In this document: piece after piece, positions 34,104 to 42,342 of the stretch
Numbering within the stretch: position 1 is the stretch's first letter
How the letters are laid out: each line of letters begins with the position of its first letter
Assembly (NCBI GenBank): GCA_965221635.1
Contig: OZ244902.1
Location: 3,100,001 to 3,164,000, forward strand
Reading direction: 5' to 3'
DNA length: 64,000 nucleotides
Source of the DNA: JAAXHB01 sp965221635
GTDB taxonomy: Bacteria > Actinomycetota > Acidimicrobiia > Acidimicrobiales > Aldehydirespiratoraceae
Position numbers and translations under genes: made by a program
The notes under the pieces: model-generated
What the model saw: the letters and a program-made list of their open reading frames with translations, nothing else
What the model was told of the DNA's origin: nothing
Databases searched by the model: none

Positions 34104-35078
34104 CTAGCCGGCCAGCAACACCACACTCAGGGCCCAGAGCGTCAACAGGATCGCGCCGTCGATTCGTGAGACCCGATTTCTGCGTGTCATCAGCAGCAAG
34201 CTCACCACGCAGATCAGCACCATCAGGGCCGACCCGAGCGTTTGCATGCGCGAATCGCCAACCGGCCCCGGCCCCACCAGCGCTATCACTCCCCCAACGG
34301 CAAGCGAGTTGAACACGTTGCTTCCCAGCAGGTTGCCCACCAGCAGTTCGGTTTGGCGTTGACGCGCCGCGGCAATGGCGGTGACCAGCTCGGGAGCGGA
34401 GGTTCCCACCGCCACCAGCGTGTACCCAACGAAACCCCCCGAAAGTCCCAGGCTGTCGGCCACCCGCTCGGCGCCGTTCACCAGCAAGTACGCCGAGCCG
34501 ATCACAAAGGCGAGGCCGGCGAGTGTGCGCAGCACCTCCACCGCGGCTCTCGGCTGCCGGTCACCCAGGTAGTCCTCGATGAGTTCCTCCCCACCGGCAG
34601 GGCCCACCGAAGCCGCTTGGCCCTGGGTGAGCTCTCTGCGACCGTTGCGCAACGCCGAGGCCAGCCACAAAACCAACAGCACCACCAGCAGCACGCCCTC
34701 CCAGCGGTGGAGTTGGCCTTGCACCAACAAGGCGAACAACACAACCGCCAGCACCGACAGCGGGCCGTCGCGACGAACGATCTCACGCCGCACACCCATC
34801 GTGGCCAACAACGCCGCGGCGCCCAACACCAGCGACACGTTGGCGGCGTTGGAGCCCACAATGTTGCCCACGCCAATGTCGAGACGGCCCTCCGCGGCGG
34901 CCAGTCCCGACACCACCATTTCGGGGGCGCTGGTTCCGAAACCGATCACCACCGCGCCCACAACCATCGGCGAGAGTCGCAACACCACCGCCAGGCGCGC
35001 CCCGCCCTTCACGAACTGTTCGGCGGCCAGGGCGAGCACGCCCAGGCCGACGCAGGAGAAAACCAAACCGATGATCAC
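34104..35078 (-). CDS. CaCA-family calcium/sodium antiporter (YrbG-like)
   Basis: A 324-residue integral membrane exchanger with the two internally homologous alpha repeats. The first has GFGTSAPEMVVSG and VGNIVGSNAANV; the second has AVGTSAPELVTAI and VGNLLGSNVFN. These carry the ion-binding acidic and Ser/Thr/Asn residues. The ATG at 35078 lies 15 nt after the ftsK stop, so it is probably cotranscribed with ftsK. It converges with the tad locus. Confidence 0.92.
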   Translation of the reverse strand: MIIGLVFSCVGLGVLALAAEQFVKGGARLAVVLRLSPMVVGAVVIGFGTSAPEMVVSGLAAAEGRLDIGVGNIVGSNAANVSLVLGAAALLATMGVRREIVRRDGPLSVLAVVLFALLVQGQLHRWEGVLLVVLLVLWLASALRNGRRELTQGQAASVGPAGGEELIEDYLGDRQPRAAVEVLRTLAGLAFVIGSAYLLVNGAERVADSLGLSGGFVGYTLVAVGTSAPELVTAIAAARQRQTELLVGNLLGSNVFNSLAVGGVIALVGPGPVGDSRMQTLGSALMVLICVVSLLLMTRRNRVSRIDGAILLTLWALSVVLLAG

Positions 35079-35092
35079 AGATGTCGCACCGG

Positions 35093-37750
35093 TCAGGAGC
35101 GCCGGCGGGCCTCCAGTTCGTCGGCGCTCAACAGCACGTCGCGGGCCTTCGACCCGGTTGAGGGCCCCACCACGCCTTGCTCTTCGAGGATGTCCATGAT
35201 CCGGCCCGCTCTGGCGAACCCGATGCGCAGGCGACGTTGCAGCATCGACGTGGAACCGAGCTGTGTTTGAACCACCAGTTCGGTGGCCTGCTCCACCAGG
35301 TCGTCATCGGAGTCGCCGGTGTCGGGAGGATCCGCGGTGATGTCCAACGAGCCTTGCGTGCCGCCCCCGCGTGGCCCACGCTTGGCGTCCCCCGAAGAAC
35401 CATCCGGGTCTCCGGCCACTGACGGGTCGTCACGAAAGTCGGGGGCCTGGTCCACCCAGTGGGCCACAACCTTGCGCACCTCTTCCTCGGTGACCCAGCA
35501 TCCCTGAATGCGATGCGGCACCGAAGACGACGGACCGGTGAGCAGCATGTCTCCCTGGCCCACCAGGCGTTCCGCTCCGGGCTGGTCGAGAATCACCCGC
35601 GAATCGGTGAGGCTCGACACCGCGAACGCCAGCCGGGCCGGGATGTTGGCCTTGATCACGCCGGTGATGATGTTCACCGACGGGCGCTGAGTGGCCAGCA
35701 CCAGGTGAATGCCCACGGCGCGGGCCATTTGAGCCAGCCGGGCGATGGATTCCTCCACGTCGCGGGCGGCCACCATCATCAGATCCGCCAGTTCGTCCAC
35801 CACCACCAGGTAGTAGGCCATGTGCTCGTAGCGCAACGGCTTGCCGTCGGGCCCGCGTCGGCCCACCGGCTGGGAGACGTCGCCGGCGTCAACGGCGGCG
35901 TTGTAACCGGCAATGTCACGAAAGCCTGTCTCATGTAGCCGGTCGTAGCGGCGGTCCATTTCTCGCACCGCCCAGGCCAGTGCGTTGGCGGCCTTGCGGG
36001 GGTCGGTCACCGGCGCGGTGAGCAGGTGCGGCACCCGCTCGTACTGCCCCATCTCCACACGTTTGGGATCCACGAGAATCAGTCGCACCTCGTCTGGTGT
36101 GGATCGCATCAAGATCGAGGTGAGCATCGAGTTGATGCACGACGACTTGCCCGCGCCGGTGGCCCCGGCGATCAGCAGGTGTGGCATGGCGGCCAGGTTC
36201 ATCATGATGGCGGCGCCGTTGATGTCGTAACCCACCGCCACCTCGAGGGGATGACGGGCCTGGCGCGCCTCGGGCGAGCGCAGCACCTGCCCCAACGCCA
36301 CGATCTGGCGATCCAGGTTGGGCACCTCCACGCCGATTGCTCGCTGCCCCGGTATGGGCGCCAGGATGCGCACGTCCGGGGACGCCATCGCGTAGGCGAT
36401 GTCCTTGCGCAGGCTTTCCAGCTTGGAGACCTTCACCCCCTCACCGAGCTCGAGCACGAACCGGGTGACGGTGGGGCCCACCACCGGTTCGAGGGGCACG
36501 GTGGGCACGTCGAACCGTTCCAGGGTGTCGCGCAGAAGTTCGCCGCGCTCGGCCACGCCGTGGGTGTCCACAACGCGTGCGGAAGCTCCGGCGAGGTAGT
36601 TCATGGGCGGAAGCTTCCACTTGGATCTTGTCTTGGAGGCATACCGGCCGGCCGCCGAACCCGCCGGCTTGGCCGCGGCAGGAGTGGGCGCCGCCGGGGG
36701 CGTGGCGCCGGCGGGCGGCGCTTGCGCGTGAGAAGACTGGGCCTGCGCGGGCTGGGCCGGCGGAGACTGGGCCGGAGGAGACTGGACCTGCGTCGGCGGA
36801 CTCTGGGGCTGCGGGTGCGCAACCGGTGGGTGGGCGGCGGAGTGCTCGAGTGGCTGGGGCTCGCTGTGGCGCAGGTCGCCGAAGAGAACGTCGATCAGCC
36901 TGCGCGCAGAGGATCGCACGCCCCGCCCCAGGGGTCGAAGCACCACCATCAACAGCGACGCGAACGAGTGAACCGACTTCTGGGTGAGCACGATCAGGCC
37001 CACCGCTCCCACCAGGATCAGGATCAGCGTGGAACCCCAAAGCGCCGTCCAGGCGTACAGAACTCCACCCACCACCAAACCGAGCGCACCACCGGCTTCT
37101 CCCAGGTTCTCCGCGTCGATGCCGGGGCGTCCCCGTCCCACGTGCAACAGACCGGCGATCGACACCATCGCCAGCAAGCTTCCGATCACGGTGCGCGCCA
37201 TCGGATCCACCGCCACAGGCGGCTCCAGTTGCGCCTCCGCGGAATCGCCGTCGGCGCCCTCGGGCGAGGTTGGCGAGGTTGGCGAGGTTGTCGGGCCGGC
37301 CGGGTGAGCGCTGCCGGTTTCGCTGGGCACGCCCGTTGTGGCCGTGGCCCCGGCGCCGGCACGTCGGCGCAGCGCCAGCACGCCCACTGCGATCACCACC
37401 ACCGGGAACGGCAGCTTCACCATCCCGACCGTGGCCGACAGCGCCCTGTCCAACAATCTCCCCACGGGCCCGGTCCAGCCAACCCACACGCTGCCCGCCA
37501 GAAGAAGCCCCGCCGCCACCGCGGCCAGTCCGAAAATGTCGCGCCCGTGGCGGCGCAGCACCGAACCCGACGCCGCCCGAATCGCCCCCGACGCTCGTGC
37601 GGTGGCGCGCTTTGATGCGCTGCGCCTTGCGGTGCCGCGCGGTGAGGCGCCTCGTTGTGTGGCACTGCGTTGTGGCGCGCCGCGCTTGGGGGTGGGTGCC
37701 TTGTTGTTGGCAGGCGCCTTGGCACTGTTGTTGGCCTTGGCTTTTGCCAT
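35093..37750 (-). CDS. ftsK: FtsK/SpoIIIE DNA translocase
   Basis: About 885 residues. An N-terminal membrane domain with four helices (about 70-275) follows a basic Ser/Ala/Arg leader. A Pro/Gln/Ala linker (about 295-365) has 15-bp-period coding repeats (SPPAQ, SPPTQ). The RecA-like motor has Walker A GATGAGKSS (529-537), and a C-terminal gamma winged helix (QRRLRIGFARAGRIMDILEEQGVVG) recognises KOPS-like sites. It moves chromosome ends at division. The ATG at 37750 (MAKAKANNSAK) is preferred over an in-frame codon at 37807, although its ribosome binding site is poor. Downstream of rnj, as in many actinobacteria. Confidence 0.93.
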   Translation of the reverse strand: MAKAKANNSAKAPANNKAPTPKRGAPQRSATQRGASPRGTARRSASKRATARASGAIRAASGSVLRRHGRDIFGLAAVAAGLLLAGSVWVGWTGPVGRLLDRALSATVGMVKLPFPVVVIAVGVLALRRRAGAGATATTGVPSETGSAHPAGPTTSPTSPTSPEGADGDSAEAQLEPPVAVDPMARTVIGSLLAMVSIAGLLHVGRGRPGIDAENLGEAGGALGLVVGGVLYAWTALWGSTLILILVGAVGLIVLTQKSVHSFASLLMVVLRPLGRGVRSSARRLIDVLFGDLRHSEPQPLEHSAAHPPVAHPQPQSPPTQVQSPPAQSPPAQPAQAQSSHAQAPPAGATPPAAPTPAAAKPAGSAAGRYASKTRSKWKLPPMNYLAGASARVVDTHGVAERGELLRDTLERFDVPTVPLEPVVGPTVTRFVLELGEGVKVSKLESLRKDIAYAMASPDVRILAPIPGQRAIGVEVPNLDRQIVALGQVLRSPEARQARHPLEVAVGYDINGAAIMMNLAAMPHLLIAGATGAGKSSCINSMLTSILMRSTPDEVRLILVDPKRVEMGQYERVPHLLTAPVTDPRKAANALAWAVREMDRRYDRLHETGFRDIAGYNAAVDAGDVSQPVGRRGPDGKPLRYEHMAYYLVVVDELADLMMVAARDVEESIARLAQMARAVGIHLVLATQRPSVNIITGVIKANIPARLAFAVSSLTDSRVILDQPGAERLVGQGDMLLTGPSSSVPHRIQGCWVTEEEVRKVVAHWVDQAPDFRDDPSVAGDPDGSSGDAKRGPRGGGTQGSLDITADPPDTGDSDDDLVEQATELVVQTQLGSTSMLQRRLRIGFARAGRIMDILEEQGVVGPSTGSKARDVLLSADELEARRRS

Positions 37751-37816
37751 CGAAACGAAACTACCAGCGCGCCCCGCTGACTCTGCGCGGCGTTGGTGGC
37801 CGCGCAAGTCGAACGT

Positions 37817-39499
37817 TCAGACGCGTATCACCTGCGGGACGATCATCGGATATCTGCGGGTGCGCTCGTGTGCCGCTGCTTTGGCTGAGCGTCTCACCGA
37901 CCGGGTGAGGTCTTCGATGTCGGTGCAACCCGACTTGAGCGCCGCGGTGAGCGCGCACCGCACCGCGAACGCCACCGCGGCCTCGTGGGTGTCCTCCGCT
38001 GGTTCCTCCACCCAGCCGCGGGTGATCACCCGAGGCCCGGCCACGATCTCACCGGTTTCGATGTTGACGCACACCGTGATCGACACGAAACCGTGCGAGC
38101 CGAGCTTGCGCCGCTCGCCGAGCACCTTGGGGCCCAGATCGCCGACCGTTCCGTCCACCAGGATCGGTTCGTCCCCCACCGGTTCGCAGCGCACCACGCC
38201 TTGGTCGTGGAGTTCGATGCGGTCACCGTCGGTACACAACAGCACCCGATCCGGTGGCATTCCCATGCCGGTGGCCAGCTCAGCGTGCGCCACGAGATGT
38301 TCGTGTTCGCCGTGAACCGGCACGAACCACTCCGGGGAGGCCACCGAGTGAAGCACCCGCAACTCGCCGCGGTGTCCGTGACCGGAGGTGTGTATCCGCA
38401 GGTGCCCGCCGTGGATCACCCTGGCGCCGCGACGGCTCAAGCCGTTGCGCACCGATGCCAGCGCCGCGTTGTTGCCGGGGATGGGATGCGAACTGAAGAT
38501 CACCGTGTCGCTGGGGCCTATCTCCACCCACTTGCTGGTGCCGGCGGCCATCTGGCTGATCGCCGCCTGGGGTTCGCCCTGGGATCCGGTACACACGATC
38601 AGCTGACGGCCGGGTTCGAGGCCTTCCATGTCCTTGATGTCCCGAAGCGACTCGTCGGCGATGCGCAGCAAGCCCATCTGACGGGCCAGGGTGACGTTGC
38701 GGTTCATTGACAGGCCCAAAGTGGCCACCACTCGTCCGGTGGCCGCCGCGGCGTCGGCGATTTGTTGGATGCGGTGAACGTGGCTGGCGAACGAGCCGAT
38801 TATCACCCTGCGGCCCTGCTGCTCGGCGAGCACCTGTTGAAGCACCGGGCCGATCTCGCTTTCGGAGTCGGTGCTGCCCGGCGTGCCGGCGTTGGTGGAG
38901 TCCGCCAGCAGCAACCGCACCCCGGGGTTGTGCGCAATGGCCCCGATGCGGGCCAGTCCCGTTCTGCGTCCGTCCACCGGGGTGTGATCCAGCTTGAAGT
39001 CACTGGAATGCAAAATGATCCCCTGAGGGGTGTCAAAGGCGGTGATCAGGCCCCCGGGAATTGAGTGGGTAACCGGCAGCGCCTCGCACTCGAAGGGCCC
39101 GGCGGTGAACCGGTCGCCGTCGTTGACGGGGTGCAGCGACGCTCGATCGATCAGACCGGCCTCGGTGAGTTTGTGACGCACCAAAGCCAGGGTGAACGGC
39201 GAGCCGTAGATGGGGAACTTCAGGTGCTCCAACAGATACGGCAGCGCGCCGATGTGGTCTTCGTGGGCGTGGGTGACCACGCAGGCTTCCACCCCGCTGT
39301 TGGGCTCGCCGCGTTCGAGCAGCCAGTCGAAGCTCGGAAGCACGCTGTCCACGCCGGGAAGGTCGTTGCCGGCGAACATTCGCCCGCAGTCCAACAACAC
39401 ACGACGCCCGTTGGTTTCGAGCACCGCGCAGTTGCGACCGATCTCCCCGAGACCGCCCAGAAACGTGACAGCTACGGGTGAGCCCTTCGTTTGTGGCAC
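37817..39499 (-). CDS. rnj: Ribonuclease J
   Basis: A metallo-beta-lactamase/beta-CASP nuclease of 560 residues with both exo- and endonuclease activity in the family. The zinc motif is H77AHEDH (77-82). The N-terminal AVTFLGGLGEIGRNC and the later SFASHVHRIQQI fit RNase J. The GTG at 39499 begins 15 nt after the dapA stop and gives the usual length; the frame is open further upstream inside dapA. A second RNase besides the RNase E/G of this window, as is common in actinobacteria. Confidence 0.94.
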   Translation of the reverse strand: MPQTKGSPVAVTFLGGLGEIGRNCAVLETNGRRVLLDCGRMFAGNDLPGVDSVLPSFDWLLERGEPNSGVEACVVTHAHEDHIGALPYLLEHLKFPIYGSPFTLALVRHKLTEAGLIDRASLHPVNDGDRFTAGPFECEALPVTHSIPGGLITAFDTPQGIILHSSDFKLDHTPVDGRRTGLARIGAIAHNPGVRLLLADSTNAGTPGSTDSESEIGPVLQQVLAEQQGRRVIIGSFASHVHRIQQIADAAAATGRVVATLGLSMNRNVTLARQMGLLRIADESLRDIKDMEGLEPGRQLIVCTGSQGEPQAAISQMAAGTSKWVEIGPSDTVIFSSHPIPGNNAALASVRNGLSRRGARVIHGGHLRIHTSGHGHRGELRVLHSVASPEWFVPVHGEHEHLVAHAELATGMGMPPDRVLLCTDGDRIELHDQGVVRCEPVGDEPILVDGTVGDLGPKVLGERRKLGSHGFVSITVCVNIETGEIVAGPRVITRGWVEEPAEDTHEAAVAFAVRCALTAALKSGCTDIEDLTRSVRRSAKAAAHERTRRYPMIVPQVIRV

Positions 39500-39513
39500 C
39501 GACTCGCCCCCGC

Positions 39514-40398
39514 TCAGAGCTTGCCGAGATCCGAGAGCACCTTGCGGGCCTCGGCTTCGAGGTGTGGTGGTTCGGGGCCCATCGGCAGTCGGCACGGCCC
39601 GGCCGGGAGGCCAAGCAGCCGCATGGCGCACTTGGTGGGCACCGGATTGGGGGCGTCGTCGCTGGTTTCGAAACGGTACGAGGCGATCAGGCGCCGGTTG
39701 ATTTCAGCGGCGCCTGCGGTGTCGCCGCGGGCGAACGCGTCGAACATGGCCACGGTTTCGGGCCCGATCCAGTGGGTGGCCACGCCTATGGTGCCCACCG
39801 CTCCCACTGCCAGCAGCGGCAAGGTGAGCGCATCGTCACCGGAGTACACCTCGAAGCCGTCGGGAGCGAGGTCGATGAGGCGGGCCGTTTCGCCGGGGCT
39901 GCCCGCTGCGTCCTTGAGGCCGACGATGTTGGGAACCTCGTGCGCGAGCGTGACGATCGTTTCGGTTGCGATTTTGCGACCGGTTCGCCCGGGGATGTCG
40001 TAGATGATCACCGGCAGGTCCGATGCCTCCGCGCACGCCTTGAAGTGCGCGTCGAAACCGGCTTGTGAGGGCCGGTTGTAGTACCCGGCTACGTGCAGAA
40101 CCGCCGACGCGCCCGCCGCGGTGACTCGTTGGGTCAAGTCGATCGCGGCGCGGGTGTCGTTGCTGCCCGCGCCCGCCACCACCGGCACGTCAACTGCGTC
40201 CACAACCGCTGCCACCAGGTCGGCTTGTTCGCCGTGGGTGAGGGTGGGGCTCTCACCGGTGGTGCCCGCCACCACCAAACCTTCGTTGCCGTCGGCCACC
40301 AGCTTGCGTGCCAGTGTGACCACCCCGTCGAAGTCGATGGTGCCGTCGTGGTCAAAGGGGGTGATCATCGCGGTGAGCACCCGTCCGAATCGTGCCAT
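39514..40398 (-). CDS. dapA: 4-hydroxy-tetrahydrodipicolinate synthase
   Basis: A 294-residue class I aldolase condensing pyruvate and aspartate semialdehyde, the first committed step to lysine and diaminopimelate. The Schiff-base lysine is Lys162 (GLKDAAGS), Tyr133 is in IIYDIPGRTG, and the pyruvate-binding TTGES lies at 46-50. It is followed directly by rnj. The 162 bp upstream are taken up largely by a 14-bp-period repeat. Confidence 0.96.
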   Translation of the reverse strand: MARFGRVLTAMITPFDHDGTIDFDGVVTLARKLVADGNEGLVVAGTTGESPTLTHGEQADLVAAVVDAVDVPVVAGAGSNDTRAAIDLTQRVTAAGASAVLHVAGYYNRPSQAGFDAHFKACAEASDLPVIIYDIPGRTGRKIATETIVTLAHEVPNIVGLKDAAGSPGETARLIDLAPDGFEVYSGDDALTLPLLAVGAVGTIGVATHWIGPETVAMFDAFARGDTAGAAEINRRLIASYRFETSDDAPNPVPTKCAMRLLGLPAGPCRLPMGPEPPHLEAEARKVLSDLGKL

Positions 40399-40410
40399 TA
40401 TCTCTCTTGT

Positions 40411-40535
40411 TCCTGTGTTTGACTTCTGTGTTGGATTTTCTCGGTTGAGGTCTGTGCTGGGATTGCTGTGCTTGGTTTGCTGTGCCAGGTGACCTGTATT
40501 GGATTGCCCGGGTTGGATTCCCTGGGTTTGCGTTC
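40411..40535. repeat. Degenerate 14-bp tandem array upstream of dapA
   Basis: TGTGYTTGG-like cores recur near 40413, 40427, 40453, 40467, 40481 and 40495, consistent with a 14-bp period with drift. The array is T-rich on the plus strand and fills most of the gap between dapA and surf1. It is less regular than the other arrays. Confidence 0.5.
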
Positions 40536-40560
40536 TTCTTGTATTTGATTTCGGGAAACC

Positions 40561-41448
40561 CTACTCCGGTTCGGCCCCCGCCCCGGGAACGGTGCTGTTG
40601 AGGGCCCCTGCCTCGGCCTCCGCTGCGTTGCGCGTTTGATCCGCGATCCGGTTGCGGCCACGCCGGGCGCGTCGCAGGATCAACCAGTACACCACCACCG
40701 CGCCCAGCGAGAAGAAGAACCACTGAAACGCGTACGACAGGTGCGGTCCGTCGTTGAGTTCGGGGGGTGGCACCGGCACCGGCAGATCAACCGCCGGGGG
40801 CTGCTGTTGGGCGAGTTGGATCCATCTGGGCGCCACCGGGTAGCCGAGCACCTCCTCAACCAGCGCCAAGTCCACCCGTGACAACTCCGGCCTTGCACCG
40901 GCGACAGTTTCGCCTTGTCGGCCTTCGGCCTGGGAGGCAAAGGCAATCCCCGAAATCTCGACGACCCCCGGCGGCGGCGCGGAGGGGCGCGAGTCCACAC
41001 CGGCCACTTGACGGCGCGGCACCCACCCTCGCACCACTGCCACCACCTGGTCGTCGGTGGTGCGCAGCGGTGTGAGCAGCCAGTACCCGGCCTGACCGAG
41101 GTAGCTGCGATGACCGATCAGCACCTCGTCCGTGGCGATGTAGTGCCCGGTTGCCACCACCGCCGAGTAATCCCGCAACAACAGACCGTCTCCCTGGGCG
41201 CCCACGGAAATGTCAACCGGCGGCGCGGACATTGCCGCGGCAACCTGCGCGTTGGCCTCCTGGCGCTCGTCGAGGCGGCGCAGCTGCCACCAGCCCAGGT
41301 TCGCCATCGCCACCACCGCGGCCAGCACGAACAGGTGCGAGGCGATCCACCCCGGCGACAACAGTCCCCGCGGCTCGCGTTGCACAGATTGCTCAGGTTG
41401 CTCAGACTGCGCGGATTGCTCAGGTTGCTCAGACTGCTTCAAGGGCAA
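40561..41448 (-). CDS. SURF1 family cytochrome oxidase assembly protein
   Basis: A 295-residue protein with the SURF1 layout: an N-terminal helix (ASHLFVLAAVVAMANLGWWQLRR), a periplasmic domain (GYWLLTPLRTTDDQVVAVVRGWVPR) and a C-terminal helix (FQWFFFSLGAVVVYWLILRR). It helps build the haem/copper site of cytochrome c oxidase and so implies aerobic respiration. The first 25 residues are a repeat of SEQPEQS-like units encoded at about 41385-41445. Confidence 0.9.
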   Translation of the reverse strand: MPLKQSEQPEQSAQSEQPEQSVQREPRGLLSPGWIASHLFVLAAVVAMANLGWWQLRRLDERQEANAQVAAAMSAPPVDISVGAQGDGLLLRDYSAVVATGHYIATDEVLIGHRSYLGQAGYWLLTPLRTTDDQVVAVVRGWVPRRQVAGVDSRPSAPPPGVVEISGIAFASQAEGRQGETVAGARPELSRVDLALVEEVLGYPVAPRWIQLAQQQPPAVDLPVPVPPPELNDGPHLSYAFQWFFFSLGAVVVYWLILRRARRGRNRIADQTRNAAEAEAGALNSTVPGAGAEPE

Positions 41449-41570
41449 TCACCAGCCGCGCACGCCCACCGGCTGCGCCGAACGGGTGGGGCGAGACGAG
41501 AACAGGCCCAAACGGGCAAGCCCAAAGGGGATAGCGACAGGCCCAAACGAACAGCGATGAGTCCGGCGCC

Positions 41571-42332
41571 TCAGATGCCCAGGAACTCGCCAAGGCCCAC
41601 CGTGACGCCCGGTTCCATGCCCACGATTTGTTTGGTGGCGGCAAGCACACCGGGCATGAAACACGAGCGGTCAATGGTGTCGTGACGAATCACCAGGGTT
41701 TCGCCTGGCCCGCCGAGCATCACCTGCTGGTGTGCCACAAGGCCCCGCAGGCGCACCGAGTGAATCGGGATTCCGCCGGGGCCGCTTCCGCCTCGAGCTC
41801 CCGCCGGCGCCTCTGATTTGGTGGGATCGGCCGCCCAGTCGTCTGAGGCGGCTGCCATTTCGGCGGCAGTCAGCAACGCGGTGCCAGACGGGGCGTCCAC
41901 CTTGGCGTTGTGGTGCATCTCGATCACCTCGGCCGTGTCGAAATAACGAGAGGCCATGGCCGCGAAGCGCACCATCAACGCCGCGCCGATCGCGAAGTTG
42001 GGCGAGATCAGGCAGTGACTGGACACGAAAGCCGCCCGAAGGTTGGCGTGGTCATCGGCGTCGAGGCCCGATGTGCCCACAACGGCGTGAACCCCGTGCC
42101 GTGCCAGCTCCGCCAGAGTGGCGCGGGCGGCCTCGGCCACGGTGAAGTCCACCACCACCTCGGCCCCGGCGTCGAGCAGTTGCGAAACCGACCCCTGCGA
42201 GTCGATCCCGCCCACCAGCTCGGTGCCGGGGTCCTCGGAGATGGCCTGCACGGTTTGGGCGCCCATGCGGCCCGTCGCGCCGCACACGCCAACCCGGATC
42301 ACGCCGCCGCCGGCCGGCGCCGATGCCGTCAT
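41571..42332 (-). CDS. dapB: 4-hydroxy-tetrahydrodipicolinate reductase
   Basis: NAD(P)H-dependent enzyme following DapA. The 253-residue product has VGVCGATGRMG (about 13-23) as nucleotide-binding loop and EMHHNAKVDAPSGTA, which contains the catalytic His/Lys. The ATG at 42332 (MTASAPAGGG), 11 nt after the pnp stop, is chosen; the frame is open into pnp but that part is unrelated. The peptidase gene often found between pnp and dapB is absent. Confidence 0.95.
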   Translation of the reverse strand: MTASAPAGGGVIRVGVCGATGRMGAQTVQAISEDPGTELVGGIDSQGSVSQLLDAGAEVVVDFTVAEAARATLAELARHGVHAVVGTSGLDADDHANLRAAFVSSHCLISPNFAIGAALMVRFAAMASRYFDTAEVIEMHHNAKVDAPSGTALLTAAEMAAASDDWAADPTKSEAPAGARGGSGPGGIPIHSVRLRGLVAHQQVMLGGPGETLVIRHDTIDRSCFMPGVLAATKQIVGMEPGVTVGLGEFLGI

Positions 42333-42342
42333 GGCCGCAACC